Made by a program: the position numbers and the translations under genes
Notes under the pieces: generated by a model
What the model was told of the DNA's origin: nothing
Database searches by the model: none
Seen by the model: only the letters and a program-made list of their open reading frames with translations
NCBI GenBank assembly: GCA_023262965.1
Contig: JALQXX010000036.1
Coordinates: 1-12,635 of the forward strand
Length of the DNA stretch: 12,635 nt
Direction: 5' to 3'
DNA from: Candidatus Marinamargulisbacteria bacterium
GTDB lineage: Bacteria; Margulisbacteria; Marinamargulisbacteria; UBA817
Part shown: one piece after another, positions 7,132-12,635 of the stretch
How the letters are laid out: the number at the start of each line of letters is the position of its first letter
Numbering within the stretch: the stretch's first letter is position 1

Positions 7132-7957
7132 CAGGCGGTTTAAACGAATGGTTAATCCACGGATAGTAGTGGTCAAAAATGGTATCGGTAAACACCAAGG
7201 CCATTAAAAAACCGGCAATAATAGCGGGTGCAAAGGCCATATACGATGTTTTGGACCGGCGCTGAATCATTAAAAAGTAAAATCCCGATACCCCACTCAC
7301 CAAAAAGCTAAAATACAACATAATGGCGGTCACCTGCCAGCCCCAAATAATCCCCAACCCCAAACACAATTTAATATCCCCCGCCCCAAAGGCTTGGGAC
7401 TGCCCCATGAGTCGCATAACCACGCTAAACACCACAAAAACAGCAATCACAATACCCATGCCATAGACACCATCCATGAGACGGTTATTCCAAATGGCAT
7501 ACCCAACACCAAAGAAAATCAACCCAAACGAGAGTTCATTGGGAATAATATGATGCCGTATATCGGTAAACAAACACACCGTTAGTACCGGCAAAACCGT
7601 ATAATGCGACCATACGGTTCCGGCCACATAGCCCATGGCATGGGCATGCACCATCCCCGCGGCTAGAATCAGTACGGCAATATGCCGCATAATAACCGGC
7701 AGATTATGGGTGCGTATAATGGTCGGCCAAATCCGTAGGGGCGCAATAACCATACCCAGTAACGGACCCAGCCCTCGATATTTTTTAAAACGCTTGTAGC
7801 GATTGGGTTGGGGCAGTACCGTAATCAAGGTGTTCATGCCATACGCAAGTACCAGTACGGCACCGACTATCCTGGCCATTGAAACAATTGTCATACATCC
7901 TGTGTCGATCATTCGTTGCAAACAATTAGTCCCCATTGGCAAACGTCGGACTCTCAT
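7097..7957 (-). CDS. pilD: Prepilin peptidase (A24 family), short form without Cys-rich N-terminal domain
   Basis: This inner-membrane aspartic protease cleaves the leader of prepilins and pseudopilins. The two catalytic aspartates are visible: D132 in FTDIRHHIIPN (family D-x-x-x-x-x-I-P-N) and D194 in FGAGDIKL (family G-x-G-D-x-K). Several hydrophobic segments surround them. The first about 90 residues hold one hydrophobic stretch (27-50) and a basic loop (PNRYKRFKKYR). The paired CxxC methyltransferase-domain motif of classical PilD is absent, so N-methylation may be missing or done elsewhere. The exact start is uncertain: the ATG at 7957 has no ribosome binding site, whereas M22 (7894) follows AGGA closely and would leave a roomier divergent promoter region. 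It is divergent to the secretion operon that encodes its likely pseudopilin substrates, and its 3' end overlaps the transaldolase gene by 35 bases. Confidence 0.88.
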   Translation of the reverse strand: MRVRRLPMGTNCLQRMIDTGCMTIVSMARIVGAVLVLAYGMNTLITVLPQPNRYKRFKKYRGLGPLLGMVIAPLRIWPTIIRTHNLPVIMRHIAVLILAAGMVHAHAMGYVAGTVWSHYTVLPVLTVCLFTDIRHHIIPNELSFGLIFFGVGYAIWNNRLMDGVYGMGIVIAVFVVFSVVMRLMGQSQAFGAGDIKLCLGLGIIWGWQVTAIMLYFSFLVSGVSGFYFLMIQRRSKTSYMAFAPAIIAGFLMALVFTDTIFDHYYPWINHSFKPPANGMTMPLHRP

Positions 7958-7983
7958 GGACTAAATAATATCCCGTTTGCAAC
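7915..7983. promoter_or_regulatory. Nested inverted repeats between the prepilin peptidase and secretion operon
   Basis: An outer 9-bp inverted repeat, GTTGCAAAC (7915-7923) and GTTTGCAAC (7975-7983), encloses an inner 7-bp one, TTAGTCC (7926-7932) and GGACTAA (7958-7964). GGACT also recurs directly at 7948 and 7958, one helical turn apart. The site lies where divergent promoters would be, so it may be an operator controlling both. It partly overlaps the 5' end of the prepilin peptidase ORF if the 7957 start is used. Confidence 0.35.
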
Positions 7984-8002
7984 CGATAATCCATGCAGGG
8001 CT

Positions 8003-8470
8003 ATGATTAACACACTCTCGCTACGGATTCTAACCATTGGGCTTATCGCAGCCATATCCATTACCGGCTACGGGCAGGAATTTGAACTCAAAAAAAAGGC
8101 TCCCGAACCCAGAAAAATCGAAAAGCCGCTATTTGATCTTCTTAAATCGGATAGCATGCCGCAATCCCAATCCAACAGCCAATGGCAAACCAATCCGTTC
8201 TTTAATCAATCCCTACCCACCGAAAAAGAGCCCACCACCATTCCCGCACCCACCAACGCCGCCGGTTCCGTAACCGAATACAAAATTACCGCTATTTGGA
8301 ATATCAATAACCGCTACAAAGCCCTCATATCCGGCCAAATTCTTAAAGCCGGCGATGTGTTTAATGACGTCAAAGTCATTAAAGTGGATAGTAACGGCGT
8401 AACATTTAAACGAAAATACACCCCAAAGTTCATCCCAATAGGAACCGCATTTTATGATTTTCAAATTTAA
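8003..8470 (+). CDS. PilP/GspC-like periplasmic secretin-partner protein, 155 aa
   Basis: Residues 1-25 look like a signal peptide or N-terminal anchor (LSLRILTIGLIAAISITGYG). Residues 26-85 form a charged, then Pro/Gln/Ser-rich linker. Residues about 88-150 form a small beta domain (EYKITAIWNINNRYKALISG, then GQILKAGDVFNDVKVIKVDS) of the kind found in the PilP and GspC homology region. In those families the domain sits in the periplasm and contacts the N-terminal domains of the secretin. No lipobox cysteine is present, so unlike many PilP proteins it is probably not a lipoprotein. The start at 8003 is chosen because the signal peptide begins there; the frame is open upstream to 7916, but that extension looks non-coding. 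Its stop overlaps the secretin start by 17 bases. GspC versus PilP cannot be settled from sequence alone. Confidence 0.72.
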   Translation: MINTLSLRILTIGLIAAISITGYGQEFELKKKAPEPRKIEKPLFDLLKSDSMPQSQSNSQWQTNPFFNQSLPTEKEPTTIPAPTNAAGSVTEYKITAIWNINNRYKALISGQILKAGDVFNDVKVIKVDSNGVTFKRKYTPKFIPIGTAFYDFQI

Positions 8471-9908
8471 TCGCCTGATCTTGGGACTGCTTTTCAGCAC
8501 GTCTGTAATGGGGGCCCCCACCATTCTATTGGAGACGCCTGCGAATGATGTCACCACATCGTATCAGGCCAGCGTCACGTTTACAGGCACGGTCAAAAAC
8601 GCGACATCGCTCACCCTAAACGGGTTTGACATTCCGATAAACACATTCGGGCAGTTTCATTATACCGTGTCATTAAAAGCAGAAAATGATAACAACTATT
8701 TTTTACTAGAGGCCAGTGACGGGGCCGCCAGCACATCGATGCACCGCATTGTTTACTACAATGCCACTCGTAGTGATACGGCGGACCCGGTCCCTCAAAC
8801 GGCATCGGAGCGAGAGACCTTGCGTCAGTATATTGGAGTAACGGCCAAAGGGTCCTATATTTTTGCGGGCATTTCGTTATCGGACTTTATTACCATTTTT
8901 GCCAAAGAGCACCAGCTCAATATTATTAACACCATTGAATCGGACAAACGCATTACGGTGGAATTAAACAACATGCATCCGGCCGATGTCTTTGATATTC
9001 TGATTAATTATTGGGGCTGTCATTGGATTTTATCGGATCAGATCATTAAAATTGTTCATCAATCACCGGTTCGGGTATTCCAACTCAACTACTTAAAAGG
9101 GGAGGAGTTCATTCAATTGGTGGACGGCATGAGTAATATTGCGCAATTTAAAACCAATCCGATCGATAATTCGATTGTGGCACAGGGTTCCGTGGAAGAT
9201 TTGGATTATTTAGAAACACTCATTGAGCGATTGGATGTACGGCCCAAACAAGTATTAATTGAGGCCACGATTATTGAAACAAACGTGGATTTATCCACCG
9301 TATTTGGCACCAAGCCCTCGTCAATTTCGCGAACCATTGGCACAAGCAACAGCCCCTTTAATTTGCAGACATTGGGGTATTCGTTTTCCATGAGCCTGTT
9401 TGAAAACAATGCCAATGTGAACGTATTGGCCAACCCCCAAATTTTGGTAACCAATCATAAAACGGCATCGATTAATACCGGTAATCAAACCGGGTATACC
9501 ACCACAACAGTGACCCAGACCAGCACGATCGAAAACATGAACTTTTTAACCACAGGTATCACCCTTGAAATTACGCCACACATCTCCGAAACGGACGATA
9601 TTTTAATGGAGCTCAATCCCAGTATATCGGAAGGCCATGTCAATCAGAACACGCCGATCAGTTCCCGCACATCCACCAAAACCCAGGTGGTCATTAAAGA
9701 CGGTGAAACCATTGTTATTGGGGGCCTCATTCAAAAGAAAAAAACCAGTGCCACAACCAAAATCCCGATTATATCAAACATTCCCATTTTAAACCTATTC
9801 ATATCACAAAAAGAAACGGCCGAGAAAAAAACCGAGCTATCGGTGCTCATCACCCCCCACATTATTGATGCCACATCGACAGATGACACCCGAAAGGTCC
9901 TACGCTAA
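8454..9908 (+). CDS. gspD: Compact secretin (GspD/PilQ family) with an Ig-like N-terminal domain, 484 aa
   Basis: It should form the outer-membrane channel of a type II secretion or type IV pilus-like system. After a signal peptide (about 1-20, ending SVMGA) comes a beta-sandwich segment (about 21-104, VTFTGTVKNATSLTLNG) resembling bacterial Ig-like domains. A secretin/TonB short N-terminal-like domain follows (about 138-200, SLSDFITIFAKEHQLNIINT), then a single N1-type domain (about 208-265, FQLNYLKGEEFIQLVDGMSN). The C-terminal secretin domain (about 265-475) includes VNVLANPQILVTNHKTASIN, FLTTGITLEITPHISETDDI, KDGETIVIGGLI and LSVLITPHII. The usual VP-x-LGDIP-x-LG-x-LF motif appears as IPIISNIPILNLF, lacking its glycines. 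The protein is short for the family because extra N-domains are missing. AGGAA lies 9 bases before the start. Its stop shares one base with the ATPase start (TAATG). Confidence 0.92.
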   Translation: MIFKFNRLILGLLFSTSVMGAPTILLETPANDVTTSYQASVTFTGTVKNATSLTLNGFDIPINTFGQFHYTVSLKAENDNNYFLLEASDGAASTSMHRIVYYNATRSDTADPVPQTASERETLRQYIGVTAKGSYIFAGISLSDFITIFAKEHQLNIINTIESDKRITVELNNMHPADVFDILINYWGCHWILSDQIIKIVHQSPVRVFQLNYLKGEEFIQLVDGMSNIAQFKTNPIDNSIVAQGSVEDLDYLETLIERLDVRPKQVLIEATIIETNVDLSTVFGTKPSSISRTIGTSNSPFNLQTLGYSFSMSLFENNANVNVLANPQILVTNHKTASINTGNQTGYTTTTVTQTSTIENMNFLTTGITLEITPHISETDDILMELNPSISEGHVNQNTPISSRTSTKTQVVIKDGETIVIGGLIQKKKTSATTKIPIISNIPILNLFISQKETAEKKTELSVLITPHIIDATSTDDTRKVLR

Positions 9909-11452
9909 TGGCCAACAATGCGATTGATTTAAAGAATTTTACCATCGACCCCAATGTTCTGAGTGAGGTATCCATCGACGTCATGGAAAAACACACCATC
10001 ATTCCGTTGAAGTACGAGCAGGACATTCTCTTGGTGGCAACGGCGCATCCGGAAGATTTTGAGCTGCAGTCATTATTGGAATCCACCCTTAACCAATCCA
10101 TTCGGTTTGTTTTTTGTTCGGCAACCGATATTAAAGCAGCTATTTTATCACGTTTAAAAATAAAAACTATTTTTGGATCCTTGGAAGAACCGGATTACGC
10201 GAATTTCACATCGATTCATGTGATTCAAGAGCGGCGGGAGATTAACCCGACGGTCCTATCGCATTTACCCGACATTCCCAAAATCCCGGATTTGGTTGAC
10301 CTGATTTTATTTCATGGCATTAGCCATCATGCATCGGACATTCACATGGATCCGGGCCCGGATTCTTTATTCATTCGGATGCGTATTGACGGGGTATTGC
10401 ATTTGTTTCAGCAGTTGCCCTTAACATTTATGTCGCCATTGCTATCCACCATCAAAGTGTATGCGGGGATGGACATTGCGGAAACCCGAATGCCCCAAGA
10501 TGGCCAAATTTCGGTATCGATTGGGGATCGATCGGTAACCAGTGACCAGCCGAATCAGGATGTGGATATTCGTGTGGGGTCGGTGGCGACTATTTACGGG
10601 GAAAAGCTAACGTTGCGGATTTTAGACAGCAACAAAATGGATTTAACCTTAGAAAGTTTGGGATTCAACAGCAAGCAATTGGGATTATTGGAAGACATTA
10701 TACGGTATCCGCAGGGGATGTTGTTGGTGACAGGGCCAACGGGATCGGGAAAAACCACGACATTGTTTTCCATTTTGAATCAGCTAAAGGGATTTTCCAC
10801 GAACATTGTAACGATTGAGGATCCCGTGGAGTACCGGATGCCGTGGTTAAACCAAGTGGAGGTGAATGATCGGATTGGGTTAACCTTTGCGAAGGCCTGT
10901 CGGTCATTTTTGCGATTGGACCCGGACGTTATTTTGGTGGGTGAGATTCGGGATACCGAGACGGCGCAAATTGCGGTACAAAATGCCTTGGTGGGGACCT
11001 TATTATTATCGACCTTGCACGCGAATTCAGCGATTGGGACGATTCAACGATTAATCAGTTTGGGGTTGCCGCGATTTTGGATCAGTGCCACATTAACGGC
11101 GGTATTGGGGCAGCGCTTGGCCCGAAAAATCTGTTCCAATTGCAAAACCAAACACAAGCCCAATCGGGCGATGTTAAAACGGTTGGGGCTACCGACCAAT
11201 CACGATTATTGGCATGGTGCGGGCTGCGAGGCCTGTTTGAATACAGGGTACAGCAGCCGAACCGTTATTAGTGAATTATTGGTGGTAACCGATGATCTAC
11301 GAAATGCGATTGAGCTCGGAAAAACCGAAAGCGACCTGATCGCCTTGGCGCAAAAAAATGGCTTTGACGACTTTATTGCCGATGCCAAGGATAAGATCAC
11401 ATCGGGAATCACCACGGTGGACGAAGCGTTTCGTGTCTTAAAAATTCAATGA
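9908..11452 (+). CDS. gspE: GspE/PilB-family secretion ATPase, 514 aa
   Basis: This cytoplasmic hexameric ATPase powers pseudopilus or pilus assembly. Residues about 10-90 form an N-terminal domain of the MshEN/GspE-N type. Residues about 140-240 hold the N2 domain (HASDIHMDPG, RMRIDGV, MPQDGQ). Then come Walker A GPTGSGKT (276-283, K282), the Asp box TIEDPVEYR (302-310), Walker B DVILVGE (340-346, E346) and the His box STLHAN (H371). A zinc-binding pair CxxC (C409, C412) and CxxC (C440, C443) is present, as in GspE and PilB and unlike the retraction ATPase PilT. No key residue is missing and the length is slightly shorter than typical. The start overlaps the secretin stop by one base, and the stop overlaps the next start as ATGA. 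GspE versus PilB is uncertain, but the pseudopilins downstream favour a type II-like machine. Confidence 0.95.
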   Translation: MANNAIDLKNFTIDPNVLSEVSIDVMEKHTIIPLKYEQDILLVATAHPEDFELQSLLESTLNQSIRFVFCSATDIKAAILSRLKIKTIFGSLEEPDYANFTSIHVIQERREINPTVLSHLPDIPKIPDLVDLILFHGISHHASDIHMDPGPDSLFIRMRIDGVLHLFQQLPLTFMSPLLSTIKVYAGMDIAETRMPQDGQISVSIGDRSVTSDQPNQDVDIRVGSVATIYGEKLTLRILDSNKMDLTLESLGFNSKQLGLLEDIIRYPQGMLLVTGPTGSGKTTTLFSILNQLKGFSTNIVTIEDPVEYRMPWLNQVEVNDRIGLTFAKACRSFLRLDPDVILVGEIRDTETAQIAVQNALVGTLLLSTLHANSAIGTIQRLISLGLPRFWISATLTAVLGQRLARKICSNCKTKHKPNRAMLKRLGLPTNHDYWHGAGCEACLNTGYSSRTVISELLVVTDDLRNAIELGKTESDLIALAQKNGFDDFIADAKDKITSGITTVDEAFRVLKIQ

Positions 11453-11958
11453 GGCGTTTAACGGGCTTTTCGATTTTGGAGCTACTGTTGGTAATGACCA
11501 TTATTGCGGGGTTATTGATTGTGGCAAGCCCGTCCTTTTTTCGGGTATTAAAGGGGCACACCCTAACCTACGACGTTCATCAGCTGGTATTCACACTGAA
11601 GCAGTTGCAATCCAACGCGTTTGTGGACCATCGGTATTATCAATTCACCTTGGATGCGGATAACCAGTCGTATCAAACGGCCTTATACACCCAAGACGCG
11701 TGGCTTCCCCTAGACACATACGCGTTATCCCCCAGCACGCAGGTGGCATCCGTGACCAGCTTAACCGCAACGCAGGGACTGGTGTATGACCCCCAGGGAA
11801 ATGCCTTTTTGTGCCCGGTTACGGCTACCATAAGCACCTGCCTAGAGAGCCCATTGACCGCTACCCAATCCATTACCGTGTATCACGAATCCCGTTACCA
11901 TACCATTGAGCTATTGCCGGTTAATGGGTATGTGAGTCATAATGTAGTGGTTAAATGA
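11449..11958 (+). CDS. GspH/FimT-like pseudopilin, 169 aa
   Basis: A six-residue leader MRRLTG is followed by FSILELLLVMTIIAGLLIVA, the classic class III prepilin N-terminus with cleavage after G6, Phe at +1 and Glu at +5. The continuation SPSFFRVLKGHTLTYDVHQL and LKQLQSNAF matches the GspH/FimT pattern of a helix followed by a beta-rich domain. Cys at about 124 and 132 could form a disulfide. It is expected to be processed by the nearby prepilin peptidase and to join the tip or shaft of the pseudopilus. Coupling is tight: its ATG overlaps the ATPase stop (ATGA) and its own TGA overlaps the next start (ATGA). There is no Shine-Dalgarno sequence upstream, so initiation probably depends on the preceding gene. 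Confidence 0.9.
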   Translation: MRRLTGFSILELLLVMTIIAGLLIVASPSFFRVLKGHTLTYDVHQLVFTLKQLQSNAFVDHRYYQFTLDADNQSYQTALYTQDAWLPLDTYALSPSTQVASVTSLTATQGLVYDPQGNAFLCPVTATISTCLESPLTATQSITVYHESRYHTIELLPVNGYVSHNVVVK

Positions 11959-12599
11959 TCCGTCTTCGTGGGGCTAGTATGCTTGAATTATCGTTATCAT
12001 TGGCCTTTGCACTGGCTGTATTTGCGATTGCCCTGCAACTGATTCAGGAGACCAGTGATCGGATCAATCAGAGCGTGGCGATGATGCATCGTCAGTCCCA
12101 GTTATTTGATCAGTATTGGGCGATACAGTCCCTTGGTCAGTGGCCCTATGCATTAACCGATTCCGGGCCCATTACCCTTCCCGATGTGTCGGTAACCGCG
12201 ACCCCGTATGTCCGTTTGGATAATGCGTGGATTGCGGTATCCCAGCCGGGGGCAATGACACGTGTTCAGGCGGCTAGCGGAAGCAACCCCCTATTCACTC
12301 TGTTTTTGGCCAATTATCCCAGTATCGACCGGCTGATGGGGGCGCTTTACGCCATAAAGGCGGGCCTGATGGCCTATGCGGATCAGTATCAGGTCTACCC
12401 GCCCAGCCATCATCTGAATTATTTGGTGCAGGGGGGCATTTTTGAACGGTTACCAAACAATCCATATACCCCCGAAGAGCAGGTGCATATGGAAAATATC
12501 AACATCACCGATTGGCATTACCTGCGGTCCGATACGGCAATTACGCTCTATGCCTACACCCACCCCCACCTATCGTTGACGTTTTCGATTTTGGAGTAA
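11955..12599 (+). CDS. Pseudopilin with GspG-like C-terminal half, 214 aa
   Basis: MIRLRG is followed by ASMLELSLSLAFALAVFAIA, a prepilin N-terminus with cleavage after G6 and Glu at +5. Residues about 30-110 form a polar region (TSDRINQSVAMMHRQSQLFD) unlike GspG. Residues about 125-170 read MGALYAIKAGLMAYADQYQV, then YPPSHHLNYLVQGG and LPNNPYT, which strongly recall the major pseudopilin GspG, where the stretch normally follows the N-terminal helix directly. The protein therefore looks like a standard prepilin N-terminus with an inserted domain, or a fusion of two pseudopilin types. It is the last gene visible in the operon and starts inside the stop of the preceding gene (ATGA). Only 36 bases follow its stop, including eight C in a row (12610-12617), and no terminator is visible. 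Confidence 0.85.
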   Translation: MIRLRGASMLELSLSLAFALAVFAIALQLIQETSDRINQSVAMMHRQSQLFDQYWAIQSLGQWPYALTDSGPITLPDVSVTATPYVRLDNAWIAVSQPGAMTRVQAASGSNPLFTLFLANYPSIDRLMGALYAIKAGLMAYADQYQVYPPSHHLNYLVQGGIFERLPNNPYTPEEQVHMENINITDWHYLRSDTAITLYAYTHPHLSLTFSILE

Positions 12600-12635
12600 T
12601 CCATACACACCCCCCCCAGCCAACCGTGCCTTTTT

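Noticed and set aside
7916-8002. N-terminal extension of the PilP/GspC-like protein to an ATG at 7916
   Set aside because: The extension is polar, falls in the divergent regulatory region with inverted repeats, and would bury the signal peptide that begins at 8003.
8213-8557. Minus-strand frame of 114 residues ending in a Gly-rich tail
   Set aside because: It is antisense to two well-supported overlapping genes and has no recognisable features; the Gly-rich end mirrors Pro/Ala codons of the PilP-like linker.
5758-12599. Phage or mobile-element origin, prompted by fibre-like motifs and pilus-like genes
   Set aside because: No integrase, transposase, terminase, capsid or terminal repeat was found; the secretion genes are typical chromosomal families.
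12600-12635. Transcription terminator at the window's right end (T-run after a C-rich stretch)
   Set aside because: No inverted repeat precedes the T-run, and the sequence is cut off there.

Overview
The window looks like chromosomal DNA of a diderm (Gram-negative-type) bacterium. It has a secretin, a GspE/PilB-type ATPase, a prepilin peptidase and several proteins with Sec signal peptides. The standard genetic code fits, with TGA acting as a stop in several overlapping gene junctions. TTG starts behind strong Shine-Dalgarno sequences recur. The style of the large surface proteins recalls uncultivated diderm candidate phyla (Omnitrophota- or Margulisbacteria-like), but that is an impression and no marker gene here fixes the taxonomy.

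Left part (1-6231, all minus strand). Reading from the right, the order is: a small single-span protein with a pilin-like N-terminus (6231-5758); a 1032-residue exported, repeat-rich protein built like a tail fibre or adhesin (5658-2560); a 41-codon ORF with a near-perfect ribosome binding site (2539-2414); and a large exported protein with two LamG/concanavalin-type domains and calcium-binding thrombospondin type 3-like repeats (2417 to beyond base 1). The small ORF ends in a TTGA overlap with the LamG gene start, so the two are probably translationally coupled. The four genes form a plausible transcription unit for cell-surface or secreted material.

Middle (6232-7131). A 252-base divergent intergenic region is followed by a short TalC-type transaldolase on the plus strand. 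It is the only metabolic gene here, and its 3' end overlaps the 3' end of the convergent prepilin peptidase gene.

Right part (7097-12599). A prepilin peptidase lacking the N-terminal cysteine-rich domain is transcribed leftwards. Diverging from it is a tightly packed plus-strand operon: a PilP/GspC-like protein, a compact secretin with an Ig-like N-terminal domain, a GspE/PilB ATPase, a GspH-like pseudopilin, and a second pseudopilin with a GspG-like C-terminal half. Adjacent genes overlap by 17, 1, 4 and 4 bases. Together these form the core of a type II secretion or type IV pilus-like machine. The inner-membrane platform protein (GspF/PilC) and the assembly proteins (GspL/M or PilM/N/O) are not in the window.

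How the genes may fit together: the peptidase would process the two pseudopilins and possibly the pilin-like protein at 5758-6231. The ATPase would drive pseudopilus assembly and the secretin would form the outer-membrane exit. Whether the large exported proteins on the left are cargo of this machine is a suggestion from proximity only. No RNA genes, insertion sequences, CRISPR arrays or integrase genes were seen, and no stretch of 300 bases or more lacks a gene.
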